Source: Brevibacterium oceani
GTDB taxonomy: Bacteria; Actinomycetota; Actinomycetes; Actinomycetales; Brevibacteriaceae
Direction: 5' to 3'
DNA length: 64,000 nucleotides
Assembly (NCBI RefSeq): GCF_013623835.1
Contig: NZ_JABKDE010000001.1
Span: 372,001-436,000 of the forward strand
Positions 52,556-59,791 of the stretch are shown here, in pieces (position 1 is the first letter of the stretch; each line of letters starts with the position of its first letter). The notes beneath the pieces are model-generated. The model saw only the letters and a program-made list of their open reading frames with translations, did no database searches and was not told where the DNA came from. The position numbers were made by a program, and so were the translations under genes.

Positions 52556-53062
52556 CTACGGCCGGATCGCTCGTTCCTCGCTGCCGTGTCCGGGAGTGAG
52601 ATCTCCCAGTTGGGAAGGTCGCAGCGGAGTGAAGTGACCCGCGAACTCGGTCGCACGCACACGTGTTGTGAGGCAGACGTGGTCGCCTCCGTCGTCGAGC
52701 ATCGCGACCCGTTCGACGAGGAGGCGGTTCGGCAGGTCCGCGAGCAGCGGCACCCCACCCTCGGTGATGGTGAAGTCCAGGCCGGAGAATTTGTTCGTGT
52801 CCGATCCGGAGACCGACCCGAAGTGCCGGGCCGGTTCACCGTCGGAGGTGGTGAGGAAATGCACGGCGAAGTGGTCCGCACGCAGCGCGACCCGGTAGGT
52901 GTGGTTGGCTTTCGACAGCCAGAGGCAGTAACGCTCGGGCCAGATGCTCGCCTGGGAATGGAAGCCGACCAGACAGCCGGCCCGTTCGCCCTCCGCCGAG
53001 GTGGTGACGACGATGAGCGGGGAATCGACGGAGCCAATGAGGCCGTCGAGAGATGTGCTCAT
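52556..53062 (-). CDS. Flavin reductase-like FMN-binding protein
   Basis: A 168-residue protein of the split-barrel flavin reductase family. IGSVDSPLIVVTTSAEGERA and GCLVGFHSQASIWPERYCLW match the FMN-binding strands, with NHTYRVALRADHFAVHFLTT following. It probably reduces flavin with NAD(P)H for another enzyme, or acts as a heme oxygenase-like chaperone. Its ATG overlaps the stop of the RibD_C gene (ATGA), so the two are coupled. Confidence 0.88.
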   Translation of the reverse strand: MSTSLDGLIGSVDSPLIVVTTSAEGERAGCLVGFHSQASIWPERYCLWLSKANHTYRVALRADHFAVHFLTTSDGEPARHFGSVSGSDTNKFSGLDFTITEGGVPLLADLPNRLLVERVAMLDDGGDHVCLTTRVRATEFAGHFTPLRPSQLGDLTPGHGSEERAIRP

Positions 53063-53820
53063 CAGACTCTCCCGTCCGGTGGCTTCGCCTCGTAGCGGAG
53101 GAAAAGGGTGTCTTCGGCGACCATCGTCGACTTCAGAGCGAACTGAGCGATGCCCGCTCCGGGCGGAGTGACGCTCACGGGCAGCTGATCGCCGCCCATC
53201 ATCGGTGAGATCGACAGACACAGTTCGTCGAGGCGGCCGGCGGCGACGAGCTCTCCGAGCCACCGCGGTCCGCCTTCGCAGAGCACGACCCGGTGGCCGA
53301 GACCGGCAAGAGCCTGCAGAGCGGCGGCTGGTTCGACCCGCTCCTCACCGGCGATGATGACTGTTGCCGCCTGTTCCGCGGCCGCCAGCAGATCGGGGTC
53401 GGCTTGTGCGCACGTGATGACGATGGTGCGCGCATGCTCGGGGGCTGCGGCGAAGACCCGGGATGACCAGTCGAGGTCGAGGCTGCGACTGACCACCGCG
53501 ACCGGCGGCATCTCGGACTGTCCCCGAGCCCGCCGCTGCGATCGGGCCGATTCGCTCAGCCGCATCGGCGCATAGCCTTCGCTGCGCACCGTCTGCGCGC
53601 CGACCATGACGACATCGGCGATCTGTCGCATCCGCCGGAACAGATCCTGATCCGGTTCTGTCGACAGAGCGCCGACGCGCCCGTGGATGGCGGCGGTCCC
53701 GTCGAGACCGGCGACCATGTGGCCGGTCACCCAGCATTCGTGTCGCGGCTGGGAGCGGTCGACCTCGAGATAGGGCGTCAGTGGGTCCGGGATCGGTGCG
53801 CTGCGTTCTAGAGGCTCCAT
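53062..53820 (-). CDS. RibD C-terminal/dihydrofolate reductase-like reductase
   Basis: A 252-residue stand-alone RibD_C domain: GRVGALSTEPDQDLFRRMRQ, VVMVGAQTVRSEGYAPMRLS and HRVVLCEGGPRWLGELVAAG, the latter binding NADPH. Without the deaminase domain it is not a complete RibD. Its role might be in a pyrimidine or pterin-like reduction; actual substrate unknown. It lies 13 bp after the GDPD gene and overlaps the flavin reductase gene, so the three make one operon. Confidence 0.88.
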   Translation of the reverse strand: MEPLERSAPIPDPLTPYLEVDRSQPRHECWVTGHMVAGLDGTAAIHGRVGALSTEPDQDLFRRMRQIADVVMVGAQTVRSEGYAPMRLSESARSQRRARGQSEMPPVAVVSRSLDLDWSSRVFAAAPEHARTIVITCAQADPDLLAAAEQAATVIIAGEERVEPAAALQALAGLGHRVVLCEGGPRWLGELVAAGRLDELCLSISPMMGGDQLPVSVTPPGAGIAQFALKSTMVAEDTLFLRYEAKPPDGRV

Positions 53821-53833
53821 CCGTGCAGTCTAC

Positions 53834-54709
53834 TCAGCCTTGCCAGGCGTTGTCGGTGAAGAAGCCGTCGATCCAGCCGGGCAGGCGGTGCCCGTCCTTT
53901 GCGGTCTCGAGGGTGTAGGGGGCGACGTGGAAGCCGGCCTTGTCGAACGCGTGCATGTCCTTCTTCGGCAGCTTCGTGCTGGGCCCGACCCATTCGATGC
54001 GGGCGTCCTTGATCTCGTCGAGGGACTCCTCGGGCTTGGTCGCCCCGGTGAGGTAGAGCGAGGTGTACCCGCGTTCGGCGATCGTCTTCGCGGCCTCGAA
54101 GTCGAAGGACTGGACGATGAGTGAGTCGGCCAGTCCGCGTTCGTCGAATTCGTCAAGCACCTGATCGACTTCCGCCGAGGTGGCTCCCGGCTTGATCTCG
54201 GGCACGAGGACGACGTCGCCGCCCATCTCGTCGAGGAGTTCGTCGAGGGTGACGGTGGCGGCGTCTTCTCCGCCGGCCGGGTGCTTGATGGTGGCTGCGT
54301 CCCATTCTTCGCGGTTGAGGTCCCGGATGGGTCCGCTGACTCCGTTGAGTGTGCGGTCGGCCGTGTCGTCGTGGTTGAGCACAGGGGTGCCGTCTGCGAG
54401 GAACTGGATGTCCATCTCGGGCAGGAAGTCGTCGTTCGCCGAGGCGGTGAATCCTTCCATGGATTCTTCGGGGTGGACTTCGGCGCCGCCTCGGTGGGAG
54501 ATCGTGGTGGGGAATGTCAGGTCGGTGACTTTGTCGGGTGCGGTGAAGTCGCTGGGGGAGCCGAGGCCCGGGCCGTCACCGGCTGAGCCGAGGCCCGCGG
54601 CAGTTGCGGGGGCGAGGCCGGCGCCGACGGTGGCCGAGGCTGTCAGCACCGCGGCGGCGAGGATCGTGAGCGGACGGATGGACGTGGATTTCGCATTCTG
54701 TGTTCTCAC
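53834..54709 (-). CDS. Secreted glycerophosphodiester phosphodiesterase-family protein
   Basis: A 291-residue exported protein with a Sec signal peptide (PLTILAAAVLTASATVGAGL, cleaved near APATA). The GDPD barrel carries TTISHRGGAEVHPEESMEGF (His, Glu) and VLNHDDTADRTLNGVSGPI (catalytic His). It degrades glycerophosphodiesters or teichoic acid-like polymers outside the cell. Its family signature usually reads PENT where this protein has PEES. First gene of the GDPD-RibD_C-flavin reductase operon. Confidence 0.9.
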   Translation of the reverse strand: MRTQNAKSTSIRPLTILAAAVLTASATVGAGLAPATAAGLGSAGDGPGLGSPSDFTAPDKVTDLTFPTTISHRGGAEVHPEESMEGFTASANDDFLPEMDIQFLADGTPVLNHDDTADRTLNGVSGPIRDLNREEWDAATIKHPAGGEDAATVTLDELLDEMGGDVVLVPEIKPGATSAEVDQVLDEFDERGLADSLIVQSFDFEAAKTIAERGYTSLYLTGATKPEESLDEIKDARIEWVGPSTKLPKKDMHAFDKAGFHVAPYTLETAKDGHRLPGWIDGFFTDNAWQG

Positions 54710-54800
54710 GCCAGCGACGCTAGGAGCGGCAGGCGACCTTGCGGCGAAGACGCCGTGAACGTCATCGGCAGGTCAGGAGAACGTGTGGGAAATGGCGTCG

Positions 54801-54828
54801 CTGACTCGGTGGTGCACCACCGAGTCAG
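54801..54828. terminator. 28 bp perfect palindrome downstream of corA
   Basis: Positions 54801-54828 are their own reverse complement with no loop; the tightest hairpin opens a few bases at the centre. It lies 16 bp after the corA-like stop on the minus strand, so a terminator is likely, but an operator of the GDPD operon (start 54709) is also possible. Confidence 0.65.
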
Positions 54829-54844
54829 GCGTATTCCCTGATCC

Positions 54845-55975
54845 TCACATCCACTTCTTGACGCGGAAGACGACGTAGAGCACGATGCCGAGCCCGAGCA
54901 TGAGTCCCAATGCCATCGGGTAGCCGAAGGCCCAGTGCAGTTCGGGCATATCGTCGAAGTTCATGCCGTAGATCGCACCGACGAGAGTGGGTGCGAAAAG
55001 GATCGCCGCCCATCCGGAGATCTTCTTCATGTCCTCGTTCTGTCGCTGAGCGACGAGGGTCGAGTTGACGTTGAGGATCTGGGACAGGGCCTCCCTCAGC
55101 TCGCCGGCCTCGGCGAGGACGCGGGTGAGGTGGTCGGTGACGTCGTCGAGATAGGCGCGCAGCTCGTCCGGTATTGCGTACTTGCTCGCCCCATTGCCCA
55201 ACGACTGCGTCAGGCGGTTGAGGTGTGTCGAATTGTGGAGGACGTCGATGACTTCCTGACTCAGTAGGTAGATGCGTTCGGCCGCGGCCGTATCCCCGCT
55301 GAAGACCTGCCGCTCGATCCCGTCCTTGTCGATCTGCAGCCCGTCGAGGACCGGGAAATAGCCGTCGACAGCCGTGTCGAGGAGTCGATAGACGAGTGCT
55401 TCTGGCCCGAGTGAGAGCAGTTCGCGGTCCTTCGTCCACGCGCGCTTCTCGTTCGTGAAGTACTCCCGAATCCCGCCGAGGCTGCCCGGGATGGGTGTGC
55501 CGTCGACGAACCGATCACCCTGACAGATGATGACGAGCACATCATCCTTCATCAGCAGATGGAACTCGTTGAACTCGACTTCCTCCTTCGCATCGATGTA
55601 CACCGCCGACTGGAGGACGACGAAGAGCACCTCATCGTAGCGTTCGACCTTGGCACGCTGATTCGCATGGAAGAGATCATCGACGAGCACCGGGTGGAGG
55701 TCCCACGTCGAAGCGATCTCGGCGAGAAGCTCGGGAGTGGAACGGGGAATGATCACCTGGGTGATCGCCCCCGATTCCGTGGAAGCATCGCTGCCCGAGT
55801 CGGGCACCGTCAGGGCGTCGGCGAAGGAGTCGGAGACGATGAGGTCCTGAGGTTCGCTGTCGACGATGCGGCGACTGAACAGAGACGCAGCCTCGGGTGT
55901 GGGCGTCGCTGGAGCGGCCGCTGGGCGCTTCCGCAGAGACGGTCGTTCGAATCGGTGTCGGCTGACAGGTGACAT
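54845..55975 (-). CDS. corA: CorA-family Mg2+/Co2+ transporter
   Basis: A 376-residue protein with a large cytosolic N-terminal domain and two C-terminal helices. The signature GMN is in VGAIYGMNFDDMPELHWAFG after the first helix. The final KKWM end is the typical short basic tail. The first about 45 residues are a Pro/Ala/Arg-rich extension. It forms a pentameric magnesium channel. Start at 55975 is uncertain because ATG at 55975 has only GAGGAGAGC 6 bp upstream, which is adequate. Confidence 0.92.
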   Translation of the reverse strand: MSPVSRHRFERPSLRKRPAAAPATPTPEAASLFSRRIVDSEPQDLIVSDSFADALTVPDSGSDASTESGAITQVIIPRSTPELLAEIASTWDLHPVLVDDLFHANQRAKVERYDEVLFVVLQSAVYIDAKEEVEFNEFHLLMKDDVLVIICQGDRFVDGTPIPGSLGGIREYFTNEKRAWTKDRELLSLGPEALVYRLLDTAVDGYFPVLDGLQIDKDGIERQVFSGDTAAAERIYLLSQEVIDVLHNSTHLNRLTQSLGNGASKYAIPDELRAYLDDVTDHLTRVLAEAGELREALSQILNVNSTLVAQRQNEDMKKISGWAAILFAPTLVGAIYGMNFDDMPELHWAFGYPMALGLMLGLGIVLYVVFRVKKWM

Positions 55976-56109
55976 GGTGCTCTCCTCGCTGGATCACACT
56001 TAAACTAGCCGATCTCAGCCGCATGCGTCGATTGGCGGTCGGCAGACCGTTCACCTGGAGAGGAGGGCGAGTTCAGTGGGAACACAGACAGGCATGCACA
56101 ATAGATGCC

Positions 56110-57378
56110 ATGACCTTTCACCCGGCAGATCTGCCGCACACTGCGGTTCGTGGTGCCAATTTCGCACAGTCGGTTGCCAAGCTCGTGGCGCAGAGACTTC
56201 GCGAACGTGTCCGCGAATCGCGGCTGCCGGACGAATTCTCTCCCCAGGACGACGACGACTTCGTCGCGGCCGGCTACTTCGCAGGAGACCTCACCTCGGT
56301 CTATCAGCTGGAGCAGTGGCTGTGGCCCTTCAAACAGTTGGAAGCACGACTCAAGGATGACGGCCATGGAGATCAGCCCTTCGGCATCATTGTCCGCAAC
56401 GCCCCAGTGGCGGAGTACCTCAAGGGCATCACCACGTTTCCGGTGCGGTTCTCACGGCTGACCAACGGCCTCGACAAGTTCATGCAGTCCCCGAGCCTCC
56501 GTGCCGTCTTCTACGTCAACCAGGGAACGAGCAACTTCCAAGCGCTGCGCTACCCCGAGCCCGCTCACGTGCACCTCAGCCACGGTGAGAGCGAGAAGAT
56601 CTCCATGATCTCCAATCAGCTCAAGGGGTACGACTACGTCTTCACAGCCGGCCGGGCCGCCAGGGAGCGGATCGAACAGACGCTCTACGGAATGAGCGAC
56701 GATCGGATGTTCGACGTCGGGCGTCCCCAACTGGACCGTCCACGCTCCGTCCCCCGGGAGTGGACCGAGTTCAAGAAGGCCCACCCTGACGGGAAAGCGG
56801 TGTTCTATGCGCCCACGTGGGAGGGTGACTCCCCGTCGATGGCCTACGGAACAATCGCCTACAACGGCGAAGCCATCGTCACCTCGCTGCTCGAAGCCGG
56901 TTATCGAGTGATCTTCCGCCCCCATCCGCGCACCGGAGTCATGCGGCACGACTTCGAGAAGGCGGTGGGGGACGTGGCGGAGATCGTCGAGTCCGATCCG
57001 CGTGGGTTCCTCGACAAGAGTCCGGATGTGTCCTGGCAGCTCGACGAGGCCGATCTCGCTGTGGTCGAGATGACCTCGGTCGCTTTCGACTGGCTCGCCT
57101 CCGGGAAACCGCTGGTGATGGTCAAACCCCATGAACCAGAGGCAGAGGTACTCGAAGGGGGACTGCTGGACCGCTGTCCGTCCGTGGATCCGGACGGGAG
57201 AGAAAGCGTGGTCGACCTCGTCGCCGAGGCCGTTTCCCGCAGCGGGGCGGTTCCCGCATTGGCGAAGTTCTACCTCGGCGACACCGAGGCGGGTGAACAG
57301 ACCGCACGATTCATCTACGCGAGCGAGCGCGTCATCGAGCTGCGTTCCGAAGAACACGGGCTCAAACACGGCGGGTGA
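56110..57378 (+). CDS. CDP-glycerol:poly(glycerophosphate) glycerophosphotransferase-like protein
   Basis: A 422-residue protein related to TagF/TarF polymerases. NDP-binding half motifs are VFYAPTWEGDSPSMAYGTIA, VIFRPHPRTGVMRHD and LDEADLAVVEMTSVAFDWLA, with HVHLSHGESEKISMI in the N-terminal half. It would add glycerol phosphate to a wall polymer; the substrate could be another polyol phosphate. The ATG at 56110 lies 7 bp after CACAAT, a possible leaderless start, and no ribosome site is seen. First gene of the glycopolymer cluster. Confidence 0.8.
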   Translation: MTFHPADLPHTAVRGANFAQSVAKLVAQRLRERVRESRLPDEFSPQDDDDFVAAGYFAGDLTSVYQLEQWLWPFKQLEARLKDDGHGDQPFGIIVRNAPVAEYLKGITTFPVRFSRLTNGLDKFMQSPSLRAVFYVNQGTSNFQALRYPEPAHVHLSHGESEKISMISNQLKGYDYVFTAGRAARERIEQTLYGMSDDRMFDVGRPQLDRPRSVPREWTEFKKAHPDGKAVFYAPTWEGDSPSMAYGTIAYNGEAIVTSLLEAGYRVIFRPHPRTGVMRHDFEKAVGDVAEIVESDPRGFLDKSPDVSWQLDEADLAVVEMTSVAFDWLASGKPLVMVKPHEPEAEVLEGGLLDRCPSVDPDGRESVVDLVAEAVSRSGAVPALAKFYLGDTEAGEQTARFIYASERVIELRSEEHGLKHGG

Positions 57379-57394
57379 GCCATATGACAATTTC

Positions 57395-57422
57395 GTAACT
57401 TGAAGTTACAGAATGGTAAAAT
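57395..57422 (+). promoter_or_regulatory. AT-rich promoter with dyad GTAACTT-G-AAGTTAC before tagD
   Basis: A perfect 7 bp-arm dyad at 57395-57409 is followed by TAAAAT at 57417-57422, a good -10 hexamer, about 60 bp before tagD. The patch is much AT-richer than its surroundings. It probably gives tagD and the genes after it a separate, regulated promoter. Confidence 0.5.
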
Positions 57423-57481
57423 AACGCCGAATCAATTCTGCGGCCCACCACGTGGGCACCGATCACTGGACGGAATCAGCA

Positions 57482-57871
57482 ATGCGACGAGTCATCACCT
57501 ATGGAACTTTCGACCTGCTCCATTACGGGCACATTCGACTGCTCCAGCGGTGCAAGGAACAGGGCGACTACCTGGTGGTGGCTCTCTCGAGTGACGAGTT
57601 CAATGCAGGCAAGGGCAAGAAGTCGTACTTCTCATATGAAGAGCGCAAGCACATGCTCGAGGCGATTCGCTACGTCGATCTCGTCATTCCCGAAGACAAT
57701 TGGGAGCAGAAGTCGACCGACGTCGACAAGTATCACATCGACACGTTCGTCATGGGTGATGACTGGGTAGGCGAGTTCGACTTCCTCAAGGACAAGTGCG
57801 AGGTCGTCTATCTTCCTCGCACTCCCGAGATCTCGACGACGCGAATCAAGAGCGAGCTGGGTAAGCCCTGA
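57482..57871 (+). CDS. tagD: Glycerol-3-phosphate cytidylyltransferase TagD
   Basis: A 129-residue enzyme, exactly the family size, that makes CDP-glycerol from CTP and glycerol-3-phosphate. Signature residues are HYGH (14-17) in TYGTFDLLHYGHIRLLQRCK, the lysine-rich loop GKGKKSYFSYEERKHML, and the C-terminal RTPEISTTRIKSEL. It supplies the activated precursor to the glycerophosphotransferase upstream. ATG at 57482 follows ACGGAATCAGC. Confidence 0.95.
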   Translation: MRRVITYGTFDLLHYGHIRLLQRCKEQGDYLVVALSSDEFNAGKGKKSYFSYEERKHMLEAIRYVDLVIPEDNWEQKSTDVDKYHIDTFVMGDDWVGEFDFLKDKCEVVYLPRTPEISTTRIKSELGKP

Positions 57872-57915
57872 CTGTAGGGGCGCGGACTTCGCGCTATCGT
57901 GGCTGGAGACCAATC

Positions 57916-58767
57916 ATGGAGCAGAGAGGAACGGACGTGCCCGAAAAGTCTCCGGCGAAACATCCGACGCTGGCGGAGCTTCGGGCCAAGGCCCAGCCGA
58001 TAGAAGTCCGCAGTCGAAAGAACGCGGAGCACTGGACCGCGCAGCTCTACCTCCGGCACATCTCGATCTACTTCACCATGCTGCTCGTTCGGACCAGGAT
58101 CACCGCCAACGGCGTCACCGGTCTGATGATCCTGGCTGGTTGGTGCATCGCCGGAAGCCTGCTGATCCCCGGAATCTGGGGTGCAATTCTGGCCGTGTTC
58201 TTCTCGCAAGTGCAGATGTACATCGACTGCTGCGACGGTGAAGTCGCCCGCTGGCGCGGCACGAGCGGGGCCAAAGGCGTCTTCCTCGACAAGGTCGGCC
58301 ACTACACCACAGAGGGACTGGTCGCGGTTGCCCTCGGAGTACGGGCCGTGGGGGAGTGGAGCAACCTCGTCGACGACCCGTCTGGTTCGTACCCACTGCT
58401 CCTCGCCGGCACCGTTTTAGCCGCTATTGTCCTGCTCAACAAGGCGCTCAACGACATGGTTCACGTCTCCCGCGCGTTCAACGGACTCGACAAACTCGCC
58501 GATTCCAAGGAAGCCACTGCGGTCAACCCGGGTCTTGTCGCCACCCTTAAACGCGTCGCCCGCTTTGTGCCCTTCCACCGCATCTTCCATTCGGTGGAGA
58601 TGTCTCTGATGGCGCTGCTCTCGAGCATCGTCACCGTGATTGCTGTGTCAGCGGGGGCCGAGCCGCTGTTCGGTGAGCGGTGGCTCGTTCTCATCATGGC
58701 GCCCCTGTGTCTGCTCTCGGTCATCGGACACTTCCTGTCGATCATGGCGTCAAAGAGGCTGTCATGA
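57916..58767 (+). CDS. CDP-alcohol phosphotransferase with D-to-H change in active-site motif
   Basis: A 283-residue protein with about six helices. The family motif D-x2-D-G-x2-A-R-x8-G-x3-D-x3-D appears as DCCDGEVARWRGTSGAKG then VFLDKVGH (about residue 105), so the last Asp, normally the base and a metal ligand, is His. It should transfer a phosphoalcohol from a CDP-alcohol to a lipid or polyol acceptor. Starts at ATG 57916 (GGAG 7 bp upstream) or GTG 57937 (GAGGA). Its stop overlaps the next gene's start. Confidence 0.88.
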   Translation: MEQRGTDVPEKSPAKHPTLAELRAKAQPIEVRSRKNAEHWTAQLYLRHISIYFTMLLVRTRITANGVTGLMILAGWCIAGSLLIPGIWGAILAVFFSQVQMYIDCCDGEVARWRGTSGAKGVFLDKVGHYTTEGLVAVALGVRAVGEWSNLVDDPSGSYPLLLAGTVLAAIVLLNKALNDMVHVSRAFNGLDKLADSKEATAVNPGLVATLKRVARFVPFHRIFHSVEMSLMALLSSIVTVIAVSAGAEPLFGERWLVLIMAPLCLLSVIGHFLSIMASKRLS

Positions 58768-59687
58768 GCGATGACTCGAAGATCCTCTCCCAGCGGTTCG
58801 AAGAGAACCGTCGATACACATTCGGTGTCGTCGTGCTGAGTCAGGGAAAACGACTCGACGACCTCAATCGCGGATTCGAATCACTTCTCGCGCAGAAGGG
58901 CGTCGACCTCGATATCGTCTGCGTCGGCAACGGGTGGGAACCCGAAGGCATCCCGGACCAGGTCAAGAAGCTCGGTCTGCCGGAGAACCTCGGCATCCCA
59001 GCCGGACGCAACGCCGGAGTGCCGCACGTGTCCGGCGAGTTCCTGTTCTTCCTCGACGACGACGCTTGGCTGCCTGACGACACCACGCTTATGCGCATGG
59101 CGCAGCTGATGCGCACCAAACCGAGGATCGGACTCATCCAGCCTCGAGTCGAGGAACCCGGAGGGCCGGACGCACCGAAACGATGGATCCCCCGACTCAA
59201 GAAGGGGACGGCGGATCACTCGTCGAACGTGTTCTCGGTCTGGGAAGGCGCAGTCTGCATGCAGCGTCGAGCCTTCGACGAATGCGGCGGCTGGCCCGCA
59301 CCTTTCTGGTACGCCCACGAAGGCATCGAACTCGCCTGGCGAGTCTGGGACGCCGGGTACATCGTCTGGTACATGGGCGACCTCGCGGTGGCACACCCGG
59401 TGATCGACCCCAGACGACATGACGAATACTTCTACATGAACGCCAGGAACCGCGTCTGGTTGGCCAGGCGAAATCTTCCCTGGCCGTTCAGCTGGGCATA
59501 CGTCGGTTCGTGGACCCTGATGCAATGCATCAAGTGGGCAAACAAGCCCCACCAGCTCAAGGCCTGGATGGAAGGGTGGCGAGCCGGCTGGCGGCTTGAC
59601 CCATGGGGCAAGGACGAAGACCGCCGAAAGCTGTCCGGACGCGGCGTGCTGCGAATGTCACGGCACGGGCGACCTCCGATCGTGTGA
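58764..59687 (+). CDS. Family 2 glycosyltransferase
   Basis: A 307-residue GT-A fold enzyme. The start is FGVVVLSQGKRLDDLNRGFE, the nucleotide-sugar/metal motif is FFLDDDAWLPDD, and FWYAHEGIELAWRVWDAGY is the second acidic motif. C-terminal Trp-rich, possibly membrane-associated, region (WALMQ-like SWTLMQCIKWAN). It likely adds a sugar to the polymer or its linker. ATG overlaps the CDP-alcohol transferase stop (ATGA). Confidence 0.88.
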   Translation: MSDDSKILSQRFEENRRYTFGVVVLSQGKRLDDLNRGFESLLAQKGVDLDIVCVGNGWEPEGIPDQVKKLGLPENLGIPAGRNAGVPHVSGEFLFFLDDDAWLPDDTTLMRMAQLMRTKPRIGLIQPRVEEPGGPDAPKRWIPRLKKGTADHSSNVFSVWEGAVCMQRRAFDECGGWPAPFWYAHEGIELAWRVWDAGYIVWYMGDLAVAHPVIDPRRHDEYFYMNARNRVWLARRNLPWPFSWAYVGSWTLMQCIKWANKPHQLKAWMEGWRAGWRLDPWGKDEDRRKLSGRGVLRMSRHGRPPIV

Positions 59688-59791
59688 ACGCGGGTGTTGT
59701 GCGCCCAATGCTCGAACTTTCTCGCCGAGATATGACAGGGACCGCGGTCGGGTCCGATCTAGCCGACTGAGAAACCGAGTGGAGCCGCTAC

